Shown here piece by piece: positions 1 to 7,125 of a stretch of 8,714 nt of DNA. The stretch is from the NCBI GenBank assembly GCA_025453475.1, contig JALOQH010000019.1, positions 1 to 8,714 of the forward strand, given 5' to 3'. Source of the stretch: an archaeon (lineage in GTDB: Archaea > Nanobdellota > Nanobdellia > Pacearchaeales > GW2011-AR1). Numbering within the stretch: position 1 is the first letter of the stretch; each line of letters starts with the position of its first letter. The position numbers and the translations under genes were made by a program. The notes below the pieces were generated by a model. It worked only from the letters and a program-made list of their open reading frames with translations. It was not told where the DNA came from and made no database searches.

Positions 1-81
1 CTGACCGCGGCCGGCTCCCCGCATCCAAGGAATAATTCCGCGATCTCAAACAGTATCCAGAACCGGAAAAAAACAGAATGA
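1..81 (+). CDS. Possible 3' end of an upstream gene (partial)
   Basis: Reading frame 1 is open from the window edge to a TGA at 79-81; the other two forward frames have stops inside this stretch. The TGA overlaps the helicase start codon as ATGA, the usual arrangement for translationally coupled genes in an operon. The 26 visible residues end in a basic stretch (NRKKTE) and show no family signature. The first ~30 bases are about 77% G+C and look unlike the rest of the window, so the upstream end may be a misjoin. An open frame of this length can also arise by chance. Confidence 0.3.
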   Translation: MTAAGSPHPRNNSAISNSIQNRKKTE

Positions 82-2672
82 CTGAGAAAACAATCGTAAA
101 ATATATTGAACCATTTACCGACGGAGAAGTCAAGGCTATCCTTGAGCCACTAGTAGCAGAGTGGTTCTTCGGGAAATTCAAGGATTTCTCCCTTACTCAG
201 AGGTATGGGGTGAAGAACATTTATGACAGAAAGAACATTCTGGTATGCGCTCCTACTGGGGGAACAAAGACATTGACTGCGTTTCTGGGAATAATAAATT
301 ATCTTGTTGGGCTTTCAGTCAAGAAGGAGATTGAGAACAAGATTTATGCGGTTTATGTTTCTCCGCTTAAAGCATTGAGCAATGATATCTTTGTTAACCT
401 GATTACTCCGCTTAGAGAGATTGAAGAACTGGCTAAAAAGAAGGGGATTGAAATGCAGCCAATTCGGGTTGGATTGAGAACAGGGGACACTGAAGCAAAG
501 GAAAGGGCGAAAATGCGCGAAAATGCGCCGCACATACTTGTTACAACCCCTGAAACGCTGGCAATTGTTCTTACTTCGCCCAAACTTGTTGAACATTTGC
601 GCGCATTGGAATTCATTGTTGTTGATGAGATACATGCGATGACCAACAAAAGAGGGGTTTATCTGTCTCTGACGCTGGAAAGGCTGTGCGATGTGAGCTT
701 AATTGAGCCTGTTAGGGTTGGTTTGAGCGCGACTATTGCGCCTTTGGAGGAGATTGCCAAGCTCCTTGTGGGTGTTGGGAGAGAGTGTTTGATTGCAAAT
801 GTCAAGCTCCTTAAGAAAGTTGAGATAAATCTGGATTTTCCTGGAGAGAATATCATTGAAGCGGAGAATCAGGAGAACCAGAGAAAGCTCTATCAAGTAT
901 TAGACGAACTTATAGGCAATAATCGAACGACTCTTATCTTTACGAATACAAGGGCTGCTACTGAGAGAATCATTCATTTCCTTGATTTGCACTTCCCAAA
1001 AAAGTACGAAGGGCTTATTGGGGCGCATCATAGCTCTATGTCAAAGGACAAAAGGTTTGAAATTGAGGACAGATTGAGGAAAGGGGAGCTGAAAGTGGTG
1101 GTTTCAAGCACGTCTTTGGAGCTGGGAATTGACATTGGAAGCATTGATTTAGTGGTTATGCTGAGGTCACCGAAGAGTGTTTCGCGTGCTTTGCAGAGAA
1201 TTGGGCGTGCCGGGCATAAACTGCATGAGAATCCAAGAGGAGAGTTTATTGTTTTAGACAGAGATGATATGGTTGAATGCGGGGTTTTGATGAAGGAGAT
1301 GATTGAGGGTCGCGTAGATCTCGCGGAAATACCGAAAAACTGCTTAGATGTGCTCAGCCAGCAGATATTTGGCATGGCGATATCGCGAGTTTGGGATGCT
1401 GATGAGATGCTTAGAGTGATTAGAAGAGCGTATCCTTACGAAAATCTGACTAAAGATGACTTTTTGAGCGTTATCAGCTACCTTGCGGGAGACTATGCGC
1501 TCGAGCATCGCAACGTGTATGCAAAGATTTGGTATGATGCGCAGGAAAAAAAGATTGGGAAGCGCGGTAAACTCGCTCGTGTGATATATTTGACTAACCT
1601 GGGGACTATTCCGAGTGAAGAAGGAGTGTCTGTGATGATTAATTCCGGAGAACGAAGGGGGCAGGTTATTGGAAGAATTGATGAAGCATTCCTTGAGAGA
1701 CTGAAGAAGGGAGATATATTTGTGCTTGGAGGGCAGAAGTATATGTTTATCAATGCGAAAGGACTGACTGCGTTCGTGCATGCGGGGATTACAAGAAATC
1801 CTACTATTCCCTCCTGGTTTAGCGAGATGCTGCCACTTAATTTTGAGCTTGCAAGAGGCATTGGGAAGTTCAGACGACTTGTCAAGGAGAAGCTCGGAAA
1901 GAAAGAAGAGTGCGTTGCATTCATACAAGAGCATCTTTACTGCAAGAAGTATATTGCTGAAGAGATTTACAAGTATGTAAAGCAGCAGAAAGACTTCTCG
2001 GAAGTTCCCGACGATAAAACCCTTGTTGTGGAGAAATTCAAAGAGGAAAAGGAATATCTTTTGTTCCATTCTCTTTACGGGAGGCGAGTTAATGACGCGC
2101 TTGCACGAGCATTTGGGTTTGCAGCGGGTAGAGTAAAAACCCGGGACGTGGAAATCGGGGTGAATGACAATGGATTTTACATTGCGGGGGAGAGCCTGGA
2201 TGAAAAGAGAATACTTTCGTGGGTTAAGGCTGATGATTTGAGAAAAATATTGAAAGAAGCCATTGAAAAGACAGAGGTTTTGAGGCGGCGTTTTCGCCAT
2301 TGCGCCGGACGCTCGCTGATGATACTCAGGAATTACAAGGGAAGAGAGAAAAGCGTGGGGAAACAGCAGATTCACTCTGAGCTGCTTTTCTCAGCAGTCA
2401 AGAAATTGAGTGATGACTTCCCAATAATGCGAGAGGCGCGCAGGGAAGTGATGGAAGACCTGATGAATGTGTTTGATGCTGAGCGCGTTCTTCGATGGAT
2501 TGAGGGCGGAGAGGTTAAAGTTCGGCTTGTTAAGACTCCGATTGTCTCACCATTCGGCTTGAATCTGATATTGCAGGGCAGAAGCGACCTGATTAAGATG
2601 GAAGACAGGGCTTCTTTCCTGAAAAGAATGCATGAATTGCACAATAAGGTGATTGAAGAGAGGAAGAAGTAA
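78..2672 (+). CDS. lhr: Lhr-type superfamily 2 ATP-dependent helicase
   Basis: Large helicase-related protein (864 residues) of the archaeal Lhr-core type, an ATP-driven translocase and helicase on nucleic acid linked in other organisms to DNA repair or RNA metabolism. RecA domain 1 has a motif I at residues 58-65 (APTGGTKT), the DEIH box at 183-186 and motif III SAT at 217-219. RecA domain 2 has motif IV (TLIFTNTRA, from 285), motif V (STSLELGIDIGSIDLVV, 344-360) and motif VI (QRIGRAGH, 373-380). Lhr-specific features follow: a winged-helix region around 430-500, a beta-barrel region starting at LGTIPSEEG (508), PTIPSW (575-580), HSLYGRRVNDALAR (664-677), RRRFRHCAGRS (736-746) and a C-terminal LQGRSDLIKMEDR. 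The length is normal for Lhr-core and there is no frameshift. Oddity: motif I has Thr63 where a Gly normally precedes the catalytic Lys64. The ATG at 78 overlaps an upstream stop codon; no strong ribosome binding site is visible. The next gene is 128 bases away with its own promoter, so this gene is probably transcribed separately. Confidence 0.95.
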   Translation: MTEKTIVKYIEPFTDGEVKAILEPLVAEWFFGKFKDFSLTQRYGVKNIYDRKNILVCAPTGGTKTLTAFLGIINYLVGLSVKKEIENKIYAVYVSPLKALSNDIFVNLITPLREIEELAKKKGIEMQPIRVGLRTGDTEAKERAKMRENAPHILVTTPETLAIVLTSPKLVEHLRALEFIVVDEIHAMTNKRGVYLSLTLERLCDVSLIEPVRVGLSATIAPLEEIAKLLVGVGRECLIANVKLLKKVEINLDFPGENIIEAENQENQRKLYQVLDELIGNNRTTLIFTNTRAATERIIHFLDLHFPKKYEGLIGAHHSSMSKDKRFEIEDRLRKGELKVVVSSTSLELGIDIGSIDLVVMLRSPKSVSRALQRIGRAGHKLHENPRGEFIVLDRDDMVECGVLMKEMIEGRVDLAEIPKNCLDVLSQQIFGMAISRVWDADEMLRVIRRAYPYENLTKDDFLSVISYLAGDYALEHRNVYAKIWYDAQEKKIGKRGKLARVIYLTNLGTIPSEEGVSVMINSGERRGQVIGRIDEAFLERLKKGDIFVLGGQKYMFINAKGLTAFVHAGITRNPTIPSWFSEMLPLNFELARGIGKFRRLVKEKLGKKEECVAFIQEHLYCKKYIAEEIYKYVKQQKDFSEVPDDKTLVVEKFKEEKEYLLFHSLYGRRVNDALARAFGFAAGRVKTRDVEIGVNDNGFYIAGESLDEKRILSWVKADDLRKILKEAIEKTEVLRRRFRHCAGRSLMILRNYKGREKSVGKQQIHSELLFSAVKKLSDDFPIMREARREVMEDLMNVFDAERVLRWIEGGEVKVRLVKTPIVSPFGLNLILQGRSDLIKMEDRASFLKRMHELHNKVIEERKK

Positions 2673-2678
2673 GATAAA

Positions 2679-2712
2679 CTTGGCCAAGATTCAATGGTTT
2701 CTTGGCAGTTTA
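2679..2712 (+). terminator. Weak hairpin after the helicase gene
   Basis: A seven-base-pair stem can form between GCCAAGA (2683-2689) and TCTTGGC (2700-2706) with a ten-base loop, seven bases after the helicase stop codon. It overlaps a perfect ten-base palindrome, CTTGGCCAAG (2679-2688). Only a short T run (AGTTT) follows. Archaeal termination relies mainly on U tracts rather than hairpins, so this may be a 3'-end or processing structure, or chance. Confidence 0.25.
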
Positions 2713-2739
2713 ATGTAACTCTAAAGTAGTTAAAATAGT

Positions 2740-2780
2740 AAGGTTTAAATATATGTAGTTTCTATGTATAACATATAAAT
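2740..2780 (+). promoter_or_regulatory. Archaeal promoter of the kinase operon
   Basis: Two TATA-like elements precede the start codon at 2801. ATATAAAT (2773-2780) is centred about 25 bases before the ATG, which would give a leaderless transcript; the absence of any Shine-Dalgarno sequence before 2801 fits this. AAGGTTTAAATATATG (2740-2755), with a BRE-like purine stretch before TTTAAATA, would instead start transcription near 2774 and leave a leader of about 27 bases. The sequence cannot decide between them. Confidence 0.6.
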
Positions 2781-2800
2781 TAACCGAACTTTAAACAAAA

Positions 2801-4336
2801 ATGACAAGGAAAAACGAAGGAAAAACAGGGCAGGATGTTATCCCAGATGGGACTTTCGCTCACGGCGTAGATGTTGAGGAACTCGATACTTTAACACGCA
2901 AGACACTCATTTCAAGCGGTAAATATAGCCGAGTCAGCAGAATTGTAGATGGGAGATATATTAACTGGAAAACAAGGATGATTTATTCTGCATATTGGGG
3001 CAATGGAGACAACAAGAGGCAGGTTGTAATCAAAGTAGACTTGCCGGATTATGCACTTGGACCAAGAGCGCAGGAACATTTTGCTACAGGCAACAATACT
3101 GAAAAAGAAATTGCAAACTTAATGGGAATTGACCATCCGAATCTTGCAAGATTGAGAGACTTTTATCAGGTTCAGGCAAGCACTGGGGAGAAAGTGCACA
3201 TCTCTGTTGAAGATTGCGTGAGCGGGGCGCAAACACTTGAGGAAAGAGTTATAGAAGACCCTCTTTCAGACAGGGAAGCGATGGATGTTTTTGGCGGATT
3301 GATTGATGGACTTGTATATCTGCACAAAGACAGAGGCATGCTGCACAGAGACTTGAACTTTGGGAACATTCTGATAGCAAGAGCATACCAGAATAAAGTG
3401 ATAAATCCCGATGGCGCAAAAAACAGGTTAATCCGAACGCTTAGAGACCCGAAGCTCAGAGCAGTTATAACTGATTTTGCAAATGCGGGAAGAGTTGAAG
3501 GTTCTGGCGCGAGGGCGCTCCCGAGCTCTGGCGGGCATCTTGTGACTGATCCATTCATTTATGAAGAACTCACTGGAAAACCTGGGAGATATAATGCTGC
3601 TTCCGAGATATATGCGGTTGGAGCAAACATGTTTTACGCACTTACCGGGAAGAGCATATTTGATTGTGAAGTGTTTGGCGGAAAGAGGGCTGATGCTGTA
3701 ATCGGCGGAAGAAAAATAAGCTTGCTTGACGCAAATGGGCACATAGATGCGGGAAAGTTCAGAGAAGCGATCAGAGAAAATCTGAGAGGAATGACTAACG
3801 GAGCAAGATACAGAAAGATAATTGAAAATTGCCTCACCGCGCCGCTGGGAAAGGGATATACTGATATTGAAGAGCTCAAGAGAGATTTTGACAAGCTGAA
3901 GCCGAGCCCTGCGAGGAAATGGGCATTGGCTGCAGGAGCTGCTGCACTTTTGGCTGGCGGGGCATTGACTGCTGCTTTTGGATTTGGATATGACGCAGGA
4001 AAGACGAGAGAACAATTGAGGACACAGCAAGAAATGCAGGAGATAGAACGTGGGTTTTATGGCGTTGAGCGGGGAATCAATGACTCGGAGAGAGAATTTC
4101 TCAGGGGCATGAAAGCGGTTGATCAGTTTAATCATGAGGCTGAAAAATTGAAACTGCGTGTGGAGATGATGCAGGCTAATCCTGCGACAAAGATAATTCC
4201 TGATGAGGCCTGGGAAGAGTTCATGAAGAAAGAGAAGGAAAGAGAAGAAAAAGCGAAGAAAGAACTCGAGCAGATTGAAAAGTTAGAGAAAGCTGCGCAG
4301 GAAACACTCGATGCTTCCAGGGAGGCAGGGAAATAA
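2801..4336 (+). CDS. Membrane-anchored protein-kinase-like protein, copy 1
   Basis: A 511-residue protein with a eukaryotic-type kinase fold followed by one membrane helix. Visible landmarks: the ATP-binding lysine K78 in QVVIKVD, the helix-C glutamate E103 in NTEKEI, the catalytic loop HRDLNFGN (182-189; D184, N189), the metal-binding aspartate D225 in ITDFANAG (DFA, not DFG), and the helix-F motif SEIYAVGANMFYALTG (268-283), with Glu where Asp is usual. There is no clear glycine-rich loop, and the lysine two residues after the catalytic aspartate of Ser/Thr kinases is Asn186. The gap from N189 to D225 is 36 residues, against about 13 in typical kinases. A hydrophobic segment at about 374-396 follows basic KPSPARKW, then a charged, probably coiled-coil tail of about 110 residues rich in Glu and Lys. 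The essential catalytic residues are mostly kept, so activity is plausible but unproven. It is first in a unit with its paralogue and a small AbrB-like gene. The ATG at 2801 lacks a ribosome binding site and sits ~25 bases after a TATA box. Confidence 0.8.
   Translation: MTRKNEGKTGQDVIPDGTFAHGVDVEELDTLTRKTLISSGKYSRVSRIVDGRYINWKTRMIYSAYWGNGDNKRQVVIKVDLPDYALGPRAQEHFATGNNTEKEIANLMGIDHPNLARLRDFYQVQASTGEKVHISVEDCVSGAQTLEERVIEDPLSDREAMDVFGGLIDGLVYLHKDRGMLHRDLNFGNILIARAYQNKVINPDGAKNRLIRTLRDPKLRAVITDFANAGRVEGSGARALPSSGGHLVTDPFIYEELTGKPGRYNAASEIYAVGANMFYALTGKSIFDCEVFGGKRADAVIGGRKISLLDANGHIDAGKFREAIRENLRGMTNGARYRKIIENCLTAPLGKGYTDIEELKRDFDKLKPSPARKWALAAGAAALLAGGALTAAFGFGYDAGKTREQLRTQQEMQEIERGFYGVERGINDSEREFLRGMKAVDQFNHEAEKLKLRVEMMQANPATKIIPDEAWEEFMKKEKEREEKAKKELEQIEKLEKAAQETLDASREAGK
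4321..4325 (+). promoter_or_regulatory. Ribosome binding site setting the start of kinase-like copy 2
   Basis: GGAGG ends 12 bases before the ATG at 4338, inside the last codons of the preceding gene. It supports 4338 rather than the in-frame ATG at 4311, which would overlap the previous gene by 26 bases and has no comparable site. Confidence 0.6.
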
Positions 4337-4337
4337 A

Positions 4338-5996
4338 ATGACTGGGGAAAAGCAAAAACAAGGGCAGAACGAAGACGGACAGGATTCTGGAGACAGAGGA
4401 ACGATAGATTATTTGGATAGAGATGCGGAAATGCTTGCCAAAGAGCTAGCTGGTGTGGCTAAGGAATATATCCCGATAATAAAGAAACGCGTGCAAGAAG
4501 GGCGCCTTAGTAAAGAAGATATTCGTAAATTACTTTCTGGGAGTTTTGGGGGCGCTGAGTTGAGTGATGACGAACTTTTAGAGGTTGGAAAGCAGATGCG
4601 GGGGGGAGGGGCAAGTTGGGGATTTAAGCCTCTAACGCCTGAAGAAATACAATCTTTGGAGAAGGAATTGGATGAGGAAGAGGAAAGAGTACTCGGGGAG
4701 AGGGCGGGCTCTCAAACAGTATATTATGCTCCGCGTGCATCCCATCTTGTCGGTGAAATAACAGATGAAGAAGTCATGGAGTTCTTAAGAAAGAGATATG
4801 AAGGTGTTGAGATAGCAAAAACCGAGACGGACGAGGCTGGGACAAGAAGGTGCTTCAGAGCAAGGGAGGGCGGGAGAATGTTATTCATAAAGACTGACAA
4901 GCCTAAAAGCCAAGTAACGAACCCTAATGCGATGAGAAATCTTGATAAAAAATATGATACCGCGCATGATGCTAAAATTTCATCAGAACTACCTCTTGAT
5001 GAAGCAATTATAAACCATATCAGCCCAGTTATTCGCACTCACAAGTATGGTGGAGCTGTTGTAATTTCTGTTGAACCGAATTTTGAGAACTCAACTTCAT
5101 TGAAGAGAAGGGTAAATGGAACAAAAAATGAAGATGGAACATTGGAGGAGCCAGGAAGAGTATTAAATTATGACGAATTTGTGAATGTTTTTTCTGATAT
5201 TCTGAAAGCTGAGAGGTATTTGGCAAGCAAGGGGCTCTTGAACAGGGATTTGGGTGCTGGAAACATACTTATCAGGCAGAATCCAAATGGAAAAACGTCT
5301 AGTAAGAAAAATCTGGCGGCAAGGGTGTGGGAAAAGACGGAGAAATTTTTATTTGAACCAAAGAAGAGCATTCCGCTTGAGGCGAGAATAACTGATTTGG
5401 CTAATGCGGGGCATGAATCTGAAATAAGGGAAGCTGGGGAGAACCCTCAACCGACTCTCGGAGCAAGAGGCATAGCTGACCCATTGGTATTCAGCAGAAA
5501 AATGAAATACGATGGGGGTTCTGAAGTTTATGCTATTGCTGCTGAGATGGTTTATGCTTTGAATGGGAATTCTCCGGATGGAAACCCCGACATGTACAGA
5601 GATTATACTGCAGATAGTACATTTGATCCAAAAAAGCATGAGAAAATGGTTGAGAAAGCGATAGCAAGGCTTCCAAAGTATGCGCGAAGAAGAAAGCTTG
5701 TGAAGTTACTGAGAAAAGCACTGTCATGCGATGTTAAGGAAAGATACAAAACAGTGGGGGATTTTGCTGAAGCTTTTGAAAAGGCAACAAAACCAACACT
5801 CCGTGACAAAATTAACAAAAAGCCTCTGCTCTATGGGTTGGTGGGGGCAGCAATGCTTGGGACGCTTATAAGCCCGATTCTGATTATGTATGAAGATGAC
5901 AAAAAGACCAGGGCATTGGAGAAGAAAATTGAGGAATTGAAACATTCCGCTCCGGATAAGAATTATCGTGGAGGAAAGGAAAATGACAGAAAATAA
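4338..5996 (+). CDS. Membrane-anchored kinase-like protein, copy 2 (probable pseudokinase)
   Basis: A 552-residue paralogue of the preceding protein. The first ~130 residues are hydrophilic, Glu/Lys/Gly-rich and likely partly coiled coil (SLEKELDEEEERV, 106-118). The kinase-like domain spans about 140-490: a candidate ATP lysine K185 in MLFIKTDKP, catalytic loop NRDLGAGN (302-309), ITDLANAG (351-358) and helix-F motif SEVYAIAAEMVYALNG (395-410). Compared with copy 1, the HRD histidine is Asn and DFG reads DLA; the Ser/Thr-type catalytic lysine is Gly306. D304, N309 and D353 remain. The loop-to-DLA gap is 44 residues, longer still than in copy 1. One hydrophobic segment (about 497-517, LLYGLVGAAMLGTLISP) precedes a short charged tail ending near the C-terminus. 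These changes suggest weak or absent catalysis and a binding or scaffold role, perhaps pairing with copy 1; that is inference. The ATG at 4338 begins one base after the previous stop, so co-translation is likely. Confidence 0.78.
   Translation: MTGEKQKQGQNEDGQDSGDRGTIDYLDRDAEMLAKELAGVAKEYIPIIKKRVQEGRLSKEDIRKLLSGSFGGAELSDDELLEVGKQMRGGGASWGFKPLTPEEIQSLEKELDEEEERVLGERAGSQTVYYAPRASHLVGEITDEEVMEFLRKRYEGVEIAKTETDEAGTRRCFRAREGGRMLFIKTDKPKSQVTNPNAMRNLDKKYDTAHDAKISSELPLDEAIINHISPVIRTHKYGGAVVISVEPNFENSTSLKRRVNGTKNEDGTLEEPGRVLNYDEFVNVFSDILKAERYLASKGLLNRDLGAGNILIRQNPNGKTSSKKNLAARVWEKTEKFLFEPKKSIPLEARITDLANAGHESEIREAGENPQPTLGARGIADPLVFSRKMKYDGGSEVYAIAAEMVYALNGNSPDGNPDMYRDYTADSTFDPKKHEKMVEKAIARLPKYARRRKLVKLLRKALSCDVKERYKTVGDFAEAFEKATKPTLRDKINKKPLLYGLVGAAMLGTLISPILIMYEDDKKTRALEKKIEELKHSAPDKNYRGGKENDRK
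5970..5974 (+). promoter_or_regulatory. Ribosome binding site of the small AbrB-like gene
   Basis: GGAGG lies eight bases before the ATG at 5983, inside the coding sequence of kinase-like copy 2. A well-placed site here is the main translational evidence that the 54-codon frame is a real gene. Confidence 0.7.
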
Positions 5997-6147
5997 ACAG
6001 AAACAGTATGTGATAACGAAGAAAATTGCCAAACATGGCAGCCAGGCAATCATAGTCATACCTCGCATTCTTGAGGCTCACCTCAAGCCTGGAACTGTGG
6101 CGAAACTTACAATTGATGTTCTGGAAATTGAAAAATCAGAGCAGTAA
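5983..6147 (+). CDS. Small AbrB/SpoVT-type swapped-hairpin DNA-binding protein
   Basis: A 54-residue protein, short enough to be missed by automatic gene calling. After a short polar start (MTENKQKQ) it fits the swapped-hairpin AbrB pattern: a beta strand YVITKKIAKHGSQ, then AIIVIPRILEAHLKPG, where IP starts the helix and LKPG the turn, then a final strand VAKLTIDVLEIEK. Proteins of this size and fold bind DNA as dimers and act as transcription regulators or as MazE/VapB-type antitoxins. No toxin-like gene is next to it; its partners here are the two kinase-like proteins. The start overlaps the stop of copy 2 by 14 bases in another frame, with GGAGG eight bases upstream, so it should be translated from the same transcript. 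The 3' end overlaps the convergent AbrB-PhoU gene by 12 bases. Confidence 0.8.
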   Translation: MTENKQKQYVITKKIAKHGSQAIIVIPRILEAHLKPGTVAKLTIDVLEIEKSEQ

Positions 6148-7047
6148 GCCGGCCAGCGGGCTGTTGGATTGGAAGAACTTTCTTGACGCGGAGAGGAGAT
6201 AATGGATTATTGCGTGTTCTTTTTCGTCTTTGCCATGGGCAAAGTGCATGTGCGCTTTCTGCCTTAGGATTTGCTGCTCTATGTCGTGCATTTTTCCAAG
6301 AAGTTCTGTGTTTTTCTCAAAGTACGCTTTCTCTGCGAGCTTGAAAAGCTCGTAACACTCTGCGAGAATCTTTTTTGTTTTGTCGTGGACGCGGGTTTTC
6401 TTGTCAATTATCCTGTTTAGATGAAATAATTCCCTTTGTCCGTGGAAAATCATGGAGAGATACATCCAGAAGAACTCGGAGTTATCAACAAGGTTGCTCT
6501 GCTTTGAAATGCACCGCCTGCAGAAATTGTCGTATTTCTGGGTTCTGATTGAAACTTCCTCAAAATCCTCAATTTCCCTGCTGTCTGGCTTTTCGAGCCG
6601 GACTTTTGTTATCTCAAATATGTCATGAATGCTCAAAAACATCTTTTTCAGGAGATTTTCAAACTGGTCCAGGGAAGGTTCTGTAACATTTTCGATTATG
6701 CAGGATTTTGCTTCCTTTTTTATGACCTCAAATCCGATAAGATTATTCTTTACGGTGTCTTCGAGGATTTTGAATTGGATGTTATCTTCAAATTCAACGG
6801 CGATTTTATCGTATCCTTTCCTATATGAATTTGAAATAAGGGTTCTTATTGAGGGTTCCACCATTCTTGAGAGTTTTATCCTTGTTTCTCTCTTCCTTGA
6901 GAACTGAGTGGAGACTACAAGAGACTGTCCTTCTGCCTCAAGGTTTACTTCGTCGCCTTTTGAGAGGTGATTCTCCTTTACCCATTTGGCTGGGAGAGAG
7001 ACCATCATTGTGGCTGCGCCCTGTTTGACGATTTTTCGCTTTACCAT
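6136..7047 (-). CDS. AbrB-PhoU fusion transcription regulator
   Basis: A 303-residue protein. Residues 1-48 form an AbrB/SpoVT swapped-hairpin domain (MVKRKIVKQGAATMMVSLPA, then LSKGDEVNLEAEGQSLVVS). Residues ~65-118 look like a small alpha/beta domain (GYDKIAVEFED, then NLIGFEVIKKEAKSCII). The rest, ~123-295, is helical and resembles half of a PhoU domain. This architecture is known in archaea as a phosphate-uptake-type regulator; no phosphate transport genes are in the window, so the target is unknown. Cys176 and Cys179 (FCRRC) are close together, but no metal site can be claimed. The ATG at 7047 lies about 25 bases from a good TATA box with no ribosome binding site, consistent with a leaderless message. 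The 3' end overlaps the small AbrB gene on the other strand by 12 bases. It is transcribed divergently from the operon starting at 7184 and may bind the shared promoter region. Confidence 0.85.
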   Translation of the reverse strand: MVKRKIVKQGAATMMVSLPAKWVKENHLSKGDEVNLEAEGQSLVVSTQFSRKRETRIKLSRMVEPSIRTLISNSYRKGYDKIAVEFEDNIQFKILEDTVKNNLIGFEVIKKEAKSCIIENVTEPSLDQFENLLKKMFLSIHDIFEITKVRLEKPDSREIEDFEEVSIRTQKYDNFCRRCISKQSNLVDNSEFFWMYLSMIFHGQRELFHLNRIIDKKTRVHDKTKKILAECYELFKLAEKAYFEKNTELLGKMHDIEQQILRQKAHMHFAHGKDEKEHAIIHYLLSASRKFFQSNSPLAGLLL

Positions 7048-7067
7048 GGGTTTTCTGAGTTTCGGTC

Positions 7068-7081
7068 ATTTATAAACTTTT
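7068..7081 (-). promoter_or_regulatory. BRE/TATA promoter of the AbrB-PhoU gene
   Basis: On the minus strand the sequence reads AAAAGTTTATAAAT, a purine-rich BRE-like stretch followed by a near-consensus archaeal TATA box. Its centre is about 25 bases before the ATG at 7047, which puts the expected transcription start at or next to the start codon (leaderless). No Shine-Dalgarno sequence is present. Confidence 0.7.
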
Positions 7082-7084
7082 CTT

Positions 7085-7116
7085 TAATATATATAGATTT
7101 ATACTAATATATATAG
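7085..7116. repeat. Two 12-base direct repeats in the divergent promoter region
   Basis: TAATATATATAG occurs exactly at 7085-7096 and again at 7105-7116, 20 bases start to start, close to two helical turns. The repeats lie between the minus-strand TATA box (7068-7077) and the plus-strand TTTAAA (7130-7135). They are placed as an operator for both transcripts would be. An AbrB-type protein is a natural candidate ligand, but nothing in the sequence proves it, and AT-rich promoters can contain such repeats by chance. Confidence 0.5.
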
Positions 7117-7125
7117 TTTAATAAC

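Noticed and set aside
1344..2375. 343-codon open frame on the minus strand inside the helicase gene
   Set aside because: It is a shadow of a strongly supported Lhr gene; its translation is rich in Ser, Cys, Phe and Leu without any domain pattern and it has no promoter or ribosome binding site.
3428..4135. 235-codon minus-strand open frame opposite kinase-like copy 1
   Set aside because: Antisense to a gene with clear kinase motifs; Ser/Cys-rich composition with no family signature.
4311..4337. Upstream start for kinase-like copy 2
   Set aside because: It would overlap the previous gene by 26 bases, and GGAGG at 4321-4325 points to the ATG at 4338.
5983..6147. Classic toxin-antitoxin module with the AbrB-like protein as antitoxin
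   Set aside because: No PIN, MazF, RelE or similar toxin gene is adjacent; the neighbours are kinase-like proteins and an AbrB-PhoU regulator, so a standard module is not supported, although a kinase-type toxin is not formally excluded.
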